Below the pieces are notes generated by a model. That model saw only the letters and a program-made list of their open reading frames with translations. It ran no database searches and was not told the origin of the DNA. The translations under genes were made by a program, and so were the position numbers. Positions 37,801-45,473 of a DNA stretch of 64,000 nt are shown here, piece after piece. Location of the stretch: positions 186,001 to 250,000 of the forward strand of contig JBAJFG010000024.1 in NCBI GenBank assembly GCA_037903475.1. Reading direction: 5' to 3'. The stretch comes from Ancylostoma caninum (taxonomy: Eukaryota; Nematoda; Chromadorea; Rhabditida; Ancylostomatidae). Numbering within the stretch: position 1 is the first letter of the stretch; each line of letters opens with the position of its first letter.

Positions 37801-39129
37801 GTGGTGAAGGCGGTGGCTTCCCGGTTTGCTGGACTGCTGGCTGGAGCTACTGGTTAGGACCAGTACTGACGTGAACTGACTTGACCCCACCGAGCCCCGG
37901 GTTTATATGCAGGCTTGTTATCCAGTAGTCGCGCTATCAAGCGACTATCAGGATCGCCCACGGGTATGGCCATTTTGCATCGTCTCTACCAGCAAACGGG
38001 TAAGCCACAACACGATCCAAATACTAGCAGCAGGATACCAGCACCTACGGTGCGATCCTGTCTCCTCGGCCGGTTTCAAGCCCTGAGGCGAACCGTTGGC
38101 CGGCAGCAAAAATCTGACTCAAGCGCTCACGCGCGAGTCCTGATCGCCAGTTGTTGAGTATGTGAGTATCTGCGGATACCCACCTTACTTCTGCTTTTAT
38201 AGAATGAACTACAAAAGACTTTATTCACAGAAGAATATGCCACAATAGGTGGCAATACAGGCGATGGGCGGTGAGTGGTGCGGCGGCGGCGTCGGCGAGG
38301 CGGGCAGGCGGCGGCGGTGAACGACGGCGGTGGCGAAGGCGGCGGACCGGACGACGAGATCTCTCCGGTGGTCGAGGGGGCCCCTTATATACGCTTAGGA
38401 GCGCGCGCATAGATCAAAGCGTTACGCGCCGCACCGATCAACCTACGAACAATTTGAACCAACTGTGATCTCCATCTCAACAAGGGTGTTGGGAAATATT
38501 TAAGAAAAAAAACTATGAAAACTGAATTTTTCACAAAATTGTATTCATTAACACATTTGTTTTTCGTTTTGAGAGGTCAACTAGCCTGCTGTTTTGTGCT
38601 TCTTCGCTAACCAGTATCATTTCGAGGTCGTCAAGGCACAGACGAAATCGGAGAAGTTGCGAGAGCGTCAGTTTACACCAACCCCTCCTTCCTCAGACAA
38701 TGAGGATGACGGAAGAAGGAAAAGAGACAGAATGAAAGATCGAGATCGAGAAGATCGTAGGGGCCATGTGGATCGTCGCCGAGAAAGCGCCGATCGCAAA
38801 GAGAAAGAGAAAGAGGTAAATAATTTCTTTACTACGCTCGTCTTGGTTGAAGAGTTCTGCCACATAGTCAGTTCGAATTAAGAGATGGTTTAATTTTTGG
38901 ATTCTGTTTAAAAAATCAGAATGATTTTTTGTTCTGTCTCAGTCATTAATTTTTTGTTCTGTTTCAGTCATTAAAGAAGAGAATAGAGCCGAAAAAGGAT
39001 GACAAGGAACAGCGATTGATTCGTCTAAAAGAGATCTTGAAGCAGAGGAATGGACCAGAACAGATCGAAGAGTTCCGGAAACGGTATTTTGAGAGGAGAG
39101 AAAATGGCGTTGTTGTACCTCCTTTGTAA
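25822..39129 (+). CDS. ccdc-55: CCDC-55/NSRP1 ortholog, nuclear speckle splicing regulator (9 exons)
   Basis: Exons are 25822-25844, 25925-26018, 27055-27204, 27460-27618, 27674-27758, 28712-28883, 28957-29125, 38615-38815 and 38968-39129, in phase throughout, 404 aa. The NSRP1 family signatures are clear: KKQYGLILKKK at the N-terminus, SVFGDDDDEAER, ALAEDPTVFDYDASYDQIQ, a Lys/Arg/Glu-rich coiled coil, FVTGAYRKQMEE, then an Arg/Asp/Ser-rich tail with RDREDRRGHVDRRRESADRK and a C-terminal RKRYFERRENGVVVPPL. The human protein binds splicing factors in nuclear speckles and affects splice-site choice. Intron 7 is 9.5 kb because it holds two nested Ty3/gypsy elements in antisense; intron 2 holds two MITEs. 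The acceptor region of the last exon is duplicated in tandem. Confidence 0.92.
26333..26487. mobile_element. MITE family G, about 155 bp, CAGTGTCTTC termini
   Basis: Left end CAGTGTCTTCGATCCGCTGT and right end CGGCGGATAGAAGACACTG are inverted over about 28 bp. It lies in intron 2 of ccdc-55. Only one copy is visible in the window. Confidence 0.7.
26684..26917. mobile_element. MITE family D, copy 2
   Basis: This is the best preserved copy: AGTCTGTCCGAAACGACGAG at the left is matched by an exact inverse at the right, inside TATA flanks. It lies in intron 2 of ccdc-55, about 200 bp after the family G element. Confidence 0.9.
27759..28711 (+). other. ccdc-55: ccdc-55 intron 5
   Basis: An intron of 953 bp. 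A pair of short inverted segments, TACTGGCCAAAATTATGTAG near 27932 and CTACATAATTTTGGCCGGTA near 28440, brackets about 525 bp. This suggests another TIR insertion, with ends similar to Tc1-like elements, but no transposase motif is present. Confidence 0.55.
27930..28462. mobile_element. Probable Tc1-like TIR element inside ccdc-55 intron 5
   Basis: ACAGTACTGGCCAAAATTAT at the left and AATTTTGGCCGGTACTGTGT at the right form inverted termini. CAGT(A)CTGGCCAAA-type ends are typical of Tc1-like transposons. The interior open frame has no DDE motif that I can see, so this is a non-autonomous or worn copy. Confidence 0.65.
29156..29486 (-). repeat. 3' LTR of the outer element
   Basis: 331 bp, GC-rich in the middle, with TTATATACG near 29392 as a possible TATA region on the plus reading. 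It matches 38152-38482 nearly base for base. Confidence 0.93.
29556..32755 (-). pseudogene. Outer element pol: protease, reverse transcriptase, RNase H, integrase (broken)
   Basis: Reading on the minus strand, the protease motif LDTGSDITLL is at about 32755, the RT core YLDDILV near 31900, the RNase H segment DACDYGIGYVISH near 31460, the integrase zinc finger HTGHPGIVRMK...C..C near 30800-30690, and the catalytic core with HVDFAG, DNGTQF and HPQSNGQAERF between 30620 and 30320. A chromodomain-like tail is not evident. The frame breaks at least twice between protease and RT (about 32400-32440), has a TGA after EYGF (about 31815), and a frameshift near 31350 at the RT/RNase H junction. These are inactivating changes relative to the inner copy. 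Confidence 0.9.
32795..33814 (-). CDS. Outer element gag with two CCHC zinc knuckles
   Basis: An intact 339-aa frame. The N-terminal part is Gln/Met-rich (LQKILEQNAQQMQLMQQMM). The middle matches retrotransposon gag (FSRWYDRHQEILEDGASLAE and FEDFMEYTG-like segment SEDFMEYTGRVNEMCEYANF). The C-terminus carries CWNCGKMGHTSGQC and CNSCKVKGHKEKYC, both CX2CX4HX4C. A single in-frame TAA separates it from the protease frame. That stop may be decay or may mark a readthrough type of gag-pol joint. Confidence 0.88.
   Translation of the reverse strand: MSSIATNFWNMDAQALQKILEQNAQQMQLMQQMMQALLSGEMKLQQAVAPTQLMSELNGRMTTLTFDPEMDRCFSRWYDRHQEILEDGASLAEDARLRLLLGKLDNDTFERYKRQILPKTPSQVSYNETITTLREMFDVKQSLFTLRFQCLNLEKKDSEDFMEYTGRVNEMCEYANFSEVDAEGLKVLLWIYGLKSNRDRDIRPRLLAFLDKEAKEGRRPTLHELYKECDRIMTLLKTSKMIEKDSTGVNEVKAGPSHTERNSECWNCGKMGHTSGQCRSKAWRCNSCKVKGHKEKYCERATRYRNRSKSKTRAKPHKKRCGRVVLAGSAEANVNAVRH
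33918..34121 (-). repeat. 3' LTR of the inner element, with long inverted ends
   Basis: 204 bp. It starts TGTTGTGGCTTACCGGTTTG and ends with the exact reverse complement of that stretch, so the LTR itself looks like a TIR element. TTTATATGC near 34011 is a possible TATA region. Confidence 0.85.
34218..35411 (-). pseudogene. Inner element integrase domain
   Basis: 397-aa frame with the integrase HHCC finger (HVGHPGIVRMK, then CTNCQEAAK), the core signature HVDFAGPLQGVYYLVVVDAF, SDNGSQFTSEQF and HPQSNGQAERFVDTLKRG, and a basic C-terminal region. A single TAG at about 35467 (HF*NRRETLS) cuts it from the RT/RNase H frame. The surrounding frame is otherwise continuous. Confidence 0.9.
35466..37118 (-). 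pseudogene. Inner element reverse transcriptase and RNase H
   Basis: A 550-aa frame containing the RT fingers and palm with FSQIDLSDAYLQIEL, NRLPFGIKTAPGIFQ and YLDDILVCGRTEQEH, a connection region, and RNase H with DACDYGIGCVISH and the TDHKPLLAIFG segment. It is intact internally, but in-frame stops at each side (TGA near 37137 where the outer copy has Trp, TAG near 35467) separate it from protease and integrase. Confidence 0.9.
37137..37715 (-). pseudogene. Inner element nucleocapsid remnant plus protease
   Basis: The frame starts inside gag and keeps only one zinc knuckle (CKQCKKTGHKERFC), an Arg/Ser-rich linker, and the aspartic protease motif LLDTGSDITLLSEDVW. Nearly all of the capsid part is deleted. 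Upstream (37716-37815) the sequence changes to an unrelated LTR-like piece that begins TGTAGTAACACACTGTC. Confidence 0.85.
37815..38012 (-). repeat. 5' LTR of the inner element (one edge damaged)
   Basis: From CCCGGTTTGCTGGACTGC onward it matches 33918-34121 closely and ends with GTAAGCCACAACA. The first dozen bases on the low-coordinate side differ (GGCGGTGGCTT instead of TGTTGTGGCTTA), as if a deletion or gene conversion ended there. Confidence 0.85.
38152..38482 (-). repeat. 5' LTR of the outer element
   Basis: 331 bp, starts TGTTGAGTATGTG, ends CATCTCAACA, followed by the target duplication AGGGT. Matches 29156-29486 with about eight differences counted by eye. Confidence 0.93.
38916..38972 (+). 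repeat. ccdc-55: Tandem duplication of the last ccdc-55 splice acceptor
   Basis: A segment of about 25 bp, TTTTTTGTTCTGTCTCAGTC followed by ATTAA, is repeated directly with one base changed (TCTCAG versus TTTCAG). Each copy has its own polypyrimidine tract and AG followed by TCATTA. The second AG (38967) fits the reading frame with exon start 38968. Confidence 0.85.
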
Positions 39130-40390
39130 TGTTATGTACATAAAGTTGTTTTATTGTTCTGTATAAGATGAGTAATTTTGTTCTCATTCCGCTGTTCCTA
39201 TGAAGGAAGCACAAAACTTAAAATGGTTAGTAGTGTACAAGAGAGTGGTGGAGGTTAGGGGCGCCCACTACCTCATATGTGCTCTGCGCATCCACGAATT
39301 TCATTTGTTTTGGGCAATTTATGCTAGATGCGTGCGTCACTCGCGCTTTAGACGCACGTATCCATTTGCGAAGGGTTTTCATTTGCAAAGGGTTTTCCAT
39401 GAAGATGTGGACGGTATGCATATCTTGAGCGAAAACACTGCGAGCCGAGAAAGGCGAGGTCGCAAAAGCTGCGTCCCGAACGCACTATTCTGGTACAACA
39501 TGCCCTTGTTTGTTATGATTATAATGTTATCTCTTAATCGATTTGATAGACTGTCCGATCTCATAAGAAGATGGTAATAATGGCACTTGCTGGAAGGCAT
39601 CACAAATGGTGTTGGCGGTGGATCTGTGTGCTCAGAAAAATGGCACTGAAATTGGTTTTGTAATGCTGGAGGCTACCTCTCCATTCCCTGTTACCTCAGA
39701 CATGCGAGAAGGTTGAGGTGGACAAGCCCCACGACTACTACCCTGGGGAAAGCGTTTACGGACACTTAGTACGTACGTAGCTACATTCCTAGCCAATCAC
39801 AGCGGGCGCATGGAGTGGTTCTCTGTACGCAGTAACTCTTGGAAGTCAATCCAGTTGCTCGTTCGAAGGATATCATATTTTAGAATAATATTACATAAGT
39901 TTTATGGATGTTGTGTAGCCGTAAATGACTTCTCGATTCATTTAGGTTTTGCGAGTGCATGATTAGTTTTCATGAAACAAGTGGGGTCTTTGCTGCCCAT
40001 TAGAGGAATGTAGCCGTCTGATTACCGACAGCATGTACGTAGAGAGATGGCGCCCTCGCACGCTTTCATATGGTCATGAATAGTCACCGATGAGCTTTCC
40101 TTACTGTTCCCATGACGGCGACGTCATGGCGGCAAAGGAGGGTGAGGACAAAAACTGCTGCTTACCGACAAAATAGCCCACTATCATTCTTTGCGACAGC
40201 TCGCTGAGGGACATCGTTGGGCTCCGTAGCACAAAAAAATTTGGAAGCTGTTGTTGCCGGATCTATGTCGCGACGTCGTTAGCCTATCGCTATGTTGATA
40301 ATATTCATCCCAACGCGTCCACACATACAAGCAGTTCAAAATCGGCTGGTCTCGTGTGGAAGCATTGGCAAGATGTGTCGCGTTGTGGTA

Positions 40391-40658
40391 CAGTGGACGT
40401 CAATGACGGTGGCCCATCCGCGGCCTCGAGAAGCACTCCGCGCAGCTGCGCCGCTCGCACCAGGATCAGTGTCGTTTGCCATGGGGATGCTATTCCTAGT
40501 CGCTTTTCTTCCTGATTCGGTCCAAAATCTCTAAAACGGGTAGAAAAGCTGCTAGAAATAGCATAACAGCAGCAAAATAACGATCATGGCGCGCGCGGCG
40601 CGATTGCGTGGCGTCCTTCTCGAGGCCGCGGATGGGCCACCGCCATTGACGTCTACTG
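40391..40658. mobile_element. MITE family E, copy 1 (CAGTGGACGTCA termini, TA target)
   Basis: Ends CAGTGGACGTCAATGACGGT and ACCGCCATTGACGTCTACTG are inverted, and TA flanks both sides. Other copies are at 54393-54666 and 56217-56484. TIR length is about 40 bp including GGCCCATCCGCGGCC. The TA duplications point to the Tc1/mariner superfamily. Confidence 0.88.
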
Positions 40659-42212
40659 TAAGTGGTGGCTATCCTCGCGGCACGACGTCGCGGGTCCTCC
40701 TTGCTGTTCATACTTCTTCCCTCGGAAATCAGCCGATGGGTCGAAATTGCATCGCGTCTGCAATCGAGTACGCTGCAACAACCTTGTCTTCGTTGTGGAT
40801 TAGAGGTGGCCTTTGTTCCTTTTTTCCTCAGGTTTTTTTCCTTCAGTCTGCAACCAATTTGACTTCGCTCCCCCTCGCGTCGCAGATGTTTTGGCCGTCA
40901 CCGCGACTCCATCTCTTCGCAGTGAAGTGTAAACACAGCCTATGCCTCTGTTCGACAATCTTGGTGGCGAAAGTCAGAAGCAGCTCAAAGTGTGGCTGCT
41001 TATTACAAATGTGAAAAAAAATCATAAGAAATGTCTACTCACCTGTATAGCATGGGAAGTAAGGGGACAGGGTAGAAGCTACACACACACTTCTCTGCTC
41101 AGAAATGGGTTGCCATATTTTTCAAAAGCACTCTATAAAATAGCCAAAATTTTGTGCTATCTTCTTTTTAGTTCTCCTTTTTTTGCATGTTTATTTTTAA
41201 TTTTTTGATATAAGGAAAAACATGTTAAATGGTCTTATGATAGTTTTTGAATTTCGGCCGTTCGAGTCCTCGGAGTGGCGGACACCCTTTTTCTGCCACC
41301 CACCCCCTATTTCGTCTTACTTCGGAAGGGAAAATACAAAATAGACGAAAACCACTGAAATGTAGTACATTTACAGTTTCAGGGTCAGTGCTTTCCCAGT
41401 TAGGACAAATTCAGAAATAACTTATCACTCACTCTGATCAGATAAAAAGAAACAGAGCGAAGACTTTTTTTGCCTTCTCTCATTGCTTAAGATAGCACTT
41501 CAAATCGATAAAGCATCCGTCCATCACATCTGAAGGCTATTTGCACTGCGTTTCTACTAAATTCAGTTCTTCCTATGCTACATCTACTTCTTGTTACACT
41601 ATTTTAGGTTACTATTTCTTGAAAACTTTGCTGCGAGGTGGCAAATGCCTAGGAAATTACACTTAGCAACAGACTAGGTTTGAAAATCTCAACAAGGATC
41701 TCCATACAGTCTTGTACTTCATTAGATCTTTTGGCAACACTATATTCGTGCGCCTTCTGAAAATTTGATCCGTAGATGACTTAGGTACGTCATTAGAGCT
41801 CACTCTCTTTACTTAGCTTAACCACTTCACTTTCGTTGTAGTGGATGTTCTGTTATACCTTAGTTTTTTTTGTGAACCTTTGTATCGCTGGAAAACAAAG
41901 GCATTGTCTTCATAAACCTGTAAAAGTTCATGCAAATGCACACCTTTTCACTTCAAAGGCGGGTGTCTAAAAAGTGCTGAAGTTTGAGTGGGGTCTCTGG
42001 AAGTGATATAGAGCTTATCTCACCTATGGGCCAATCCATAACATTAAAGATCCCACCTTCATCGAAGATTTCATCTGGCCACAAGGTTATAAAGCCGAAT
42101 CCTTAGCTGTCGCATTCTTCCGAATAACGAAATAGTCCTTGCCGAGACTTTTCATACTGACACAAGTACGCTGCCATAATTCATTGACATCAACTGTGGA
42201 ATTGGCAGCACA

Positions 42213-43069
42213 GCTCAGACAAATTGTCGGAGGGACCGCAGCAGAAAGAGATCGCGCTCGTGTGGTTAAGAAGAGAGAGACGCAGAGATGAAAATTTTCG
42301 GAAGGACCGCAGCAGAATGTTTTCTGCTGCGGTCCTTCCGAATCTCGCTGGAGTGGTTCGGAAAGACCGCAGCAGAATAGATTTGTGTGGGGAAAGATTC
42401 GGAAGGACCGCAGCAGGAAACCGGAAGAACCGCAGCAGAATGTTTTCTGCTGCGGTCCTTCCGGTTTTCTGCTGCGGTTCTTCCGAGTGCAGAAGGACCG
42501 CAGCAGAAAACCGGAAAGACCGCAGCAGAAAGGAGGAGAGAGAGTGAGCGTTATTATACCCTTCTCATGTACGGAGCTCAGTTCTGTTGCGACCAACAAA
42601 AATCCAGTGGTTTCCAACTTCGGATTGGCTCCATGGGTATATCGGACCGTAGAACCAGTGACCCTCAACGAAATTGTCATTTTTGCTTGTGGGTAACCCC
42701 GCGTGGTCGCCCCACGGGAGTGAACCGGTTGCCCAATTCAGTTCTACAGAATTGGCGCGCACATCCCCGTATCCAGTCGGAAAGACCGCAGTAGCTATTC
42801 GGAAGGACCGCAGCAGCTATTCGGAAGGACCGCAGCAGTCATTCGGAAGGACCGCAGCAGCTATTCGGAAGGACCGCAGCAGCTGTTCGGAAGGGCCGCA
42901 GCAGCTATTCGGAAGGACCGCAGCAGCTATTCGGAAAGGCCGCAGCAGCTCTTCGGAAGGACCGCAGCAGCTATTCGGAAGAAATGCAGCAGGAAACCGG
43001 AAGGACCGCAGGTCACCTGTCGGTTCTTCCGGTTTTCTGCTGCGGTCCTTCCGAAAAATTGTCTGAGAG
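42213..43069. mobile_element. Foldback element built from a 17/22-bp repeat
   Basis: The outer ends GCTCAGACAAATTGTCGGAG and CCGAAAAATTGTCTGAGAGC are inverted. Inside, the core CGGAAGGACCGCAGCAG occurs many times in both orientations. At 42298-42340 and 42405-42490 facing copies make near-perfect hairpins. From 42778 the core becomes a direct 22-bp array. A 230-bp unique centre (42545-42775) separates the two repeat-rich halves. Open frames with Lys-Asp-Arg-Ser or Pro-Gln-Gln-Lys repeats come from this array and are not genes. Confidence 0.7.
42778..42997 (+). repeat. 22-bp minisatellite, about 10 units
   Basis: The unit is CGGAAGGACCGCAGCAGCTA followed by TT. Ten consecutive units are seen with scattered substitutions (for example TCATT, CTGTT, AGGGCC variants). 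The last unit is degenerate. There are no spacers, so this is not a CRISPR-like array. Confidence 0.9.
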
Positions 43070-45440
43070 CACTTTTATGACGCATCCGAACGATGTGTGC
43101 ATGTTTTGGCTGGTAGTCAGTCACATGTCATTTGCTAACATATCTGGTCTCTGAATGTCTGAGATTTTCCTAAAAATGTTTCAGTTGGTGAACGTTTCTA
43201 GACGGGGAGAATGTTCTACTCATCTTAAGGTAATGTGAGGGCAAAGTAATTCATGTGCATGAGGTGTTCTTATTTTTTTGCTCAAATTCTTCTCAAGTGT
43301 TTTGACTGCGTTCAAAATCGTTGCAATGAACCATTCTCAGTTATATCCATCAATTTGTTTCTCAACTGATTTACACATTCACTGCACAGTGGAGTGTTCC
43401 AAGTAAAGAAATGATGATATAGATGATTTCCAGGCTAGGCCAAAACGATTGTAACTAAGAAAAGTGCATATAGAAGCATTTATTCTGAACAAGTCCAGAT
43501 CTCGGGTATCACCAAAACCCATCAACTCCAGCGAACAAGGTCCAAGCAGTTGGGTGCCAACTCGAAGAAATCAGTATCACTCAAATATGTTTCTGGCCAG
43601 TTCTGGATCACATGTGATTTGGCAGGAGCACTGTTCGGGCATATGTTGCGAAAAGATAACTCAACCCAGTTCAACTTCAAGGCAAAACAAGTTCCTTCAA
43701 AGTTAGAACGCGTGATGTCACCATATTTATGGCCCACCACTTATGTATCTACAAACAAGAGTATAAATATGAAACTCGTCACAGATTGGGCCTGGAACCT
43801 AAATCCACCACCATCTTTTATTGGGAAAGATGAAGCTACGAAAGAGTCTCGTGTGTACAACAAGTTGCAGTGTTCCTGCACAGAGACCTAATCCCATTTG
43901 AGAAAAAAAGTAATTGCAAAAGGTACTGCAGAGGCTCGTATTGTACAAGTTTTTGATAAGTAAAAGGAATCCTGTCAATTAATTTCCGTCTGTATTGCTA
44001 CACTTCGGGAATTGGACTAAGCCGCGTCGGACTTTCAACGCTCAAACTTCCACTGCAACTTTTTTTTCCAAATTCAACGCTTTTAGATTAATTTCTGATT
44101 GCTCATATGAACGGAATGGGATGAATCCCTTCCAGTCGCCCGGTACTCGCAGACTCCGAAATTTCGTCAAATGCACTGAGGAAAGAAGCAAGATGTGTGC
44201 GATGCTGTTGAAATTCCTCACAGATTACCCATCTAAATGTTGATCTCTTGACTGCTCAGCCATCGCTTGATTTCTGCACATCAACCAACGCGTAATGGAT
44301 ACTTTTGTGTGATAGTTTTGTTGCTTCTATGGCCGCGCTACATCAAACCATTTATTCCGATCGATCCTAGCGTTTCCTCCTAATGACAATCCTCAGCTCA
44401 TCCACATTTCTCACTGACCAACTGAGTCCTGCCCACCTTGTGGGACCTACTCTGATGATTCTGCGGCAGAAACGTAGCCCAGCAATAGCTGGAGTACAAA
44501 GTCTAGGCGGCATCTCTTGCCTGTTCCCCCTATCGTTCCCTCAGTTGCTGCTAAAGGGAGAAAGGGTTGAGCAGCCGTCAAGTAGAGAGTTGCAGTAAGT
44601 GGAAGGAGACGCCGTTAGGTTCGATTACCCAAGTTTGAGTTTCGTTCACTCCATGGATTTCTGATGGCGCCTAATGAATCTTTTTCTTTCTCATGAACCA
44701 TTGTAGCTTTTTGCTGGATTTATACAGATCTCTACGGTAAAATTGTTTCGTTTTTCTTTTAAATTTGAGTACGGCTCCCTATCCCCTTACTGATGGACAC
44801 AAGGGAGGCCTTTTTCATAGGTTTGTTTTCTGTCTAAGGATTCAATGCGAAAAGGAAACCAAACTACTTCTTTCACCTTTTTGTTTTTTGCAAACAGCAA
44901 CCTTTTTTCCTTTTATGTTTGTCCATGCTCGACTTAGAGTGCAGAAGGAGAGGCTGAGGGGGGGGGGGACCAAAAGGCCAAAGGCCAATTTTTCATGTAA
45001 AAATTTGCAAGTCCAATGAGCACATTAGTAAGCTCTATACATCAGCAGTGAGTAGCTGCATTATTTGAGTTTTTCAATTTCAAGCTTCACCTAGAAAGAA
45101 TTTATGGACAAAAGTTCAAAAGGTATTTTCTTCTTGGCCAGCACTGTATGTATTATGCTCTTCGGGCTGTGCTCCTGCTGCACATTTATCAGAGTAGTCA
45201 CTTCCTTCCATGGAGTTTGGTACTACTCCGCATAGATGATCGACCACGGTTAGATACTTCAGGAATTTTCTCATTTGGATGACCTTTCGTTCATTTCCTT
45301 CGAAATCCATTGTTCTTCTCAATGTTTTCAGAAAACCAATTCTTGAACGATTTTGAAGACAGCACCTGCTGCAGTTTCCGCTTCGAAGTTCTTCTCGACC
45401 ATTTCGGAAACCCTGATGTTCACGTTAGAAAAGTGAGCAG

Positions 45441-45448
45441 TTTTGCAG
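45441..45448 (+). promoter_or_regulatory. Candidate trans-splice acceptor of annexin A
   Basis: TTTTGCAG ends 25 bases before the ATG at 45474 and is the nearest good acceptor. Confidence 0.4.
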
Positions 45449-45473
45449 GAGGGCGTGGATAGAACGTGAAAAA

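Larger units (their letters stand above)
33918..38012 (-). mobile_element. Inner Ty3/gypsy element nested in the outer one
   Basis: The terminal repeats are at 33918-34121 and about 37815-38012. CGATC occurs on both outer sides as a 5-bp target duplication. A purine tract (TGGGGGAGG) abuts the left LTR. It lies in the same orientation as the outer element and splits the outer 5' leader. The left LTR has 24-bp inverted ends; the matching edge of the right LTR is damaged. Most of gag is missing, so this copy is defective. Because it interrupts the outer element it must be the younger insertion. Confidence 0.9.
29156..38482 (-). mobile_element. Outer Ty3/gypsy LTR retrotransposon in ccdc-55 intron 7
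   Basis: LTRs lie at 29156-29486 and 38152-38482, each starting TGTTG and ending CAACA. The 5-bp target duplication AGGGT is present on both outer sides. Internal order on the minus strand is gag (33814-32795), protease, reverse transcriptase/RNase H and integrase, which is the Ty3/gypsy order. A purine tract (AAAAGGGGAGG) abuts the 3' LTR at about 29488-29498, and a TGG-initiated primer-site-like segment abuts the 5' LTR near 38134-38151. The internal region is split by a second element at 33918-38012. Without that insertion the element would be about 5.2 kb. LTRs differ at roughly eight places by eye. pol has stops and frameshifts, so the copy is not autonomous. Confidence 0.93.
39130..45473. 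other. Intergenic region between ccdc-55 and annexin A
   Basis: 6.3 kb without a recognisable gene. It contains MITE family E copy 1 (40391-40658) and the foldback minisatellite element (42213-43069). The rest (39130-40390, 40659-42212, 43070-45440) shows only short, featureless open frames and a few homopolymer runs. Confidence 0.55.

Noticed and set aside
42778..42997. CRISPR-like regularly spaced repeat
   Set aside because: The units are contiguous 22-bp repeats without unique spacers, in a eukaryotic genome; this is a minisatellite.
42087..43124. Several overlapping open frames with Lys-Asp-Arg-Ser and Pro-Gln-Gln-Lys repeats
   Set aside because: They arise from the 17/22-bp repeat read in different frames and directions, with no start context or splice partners.
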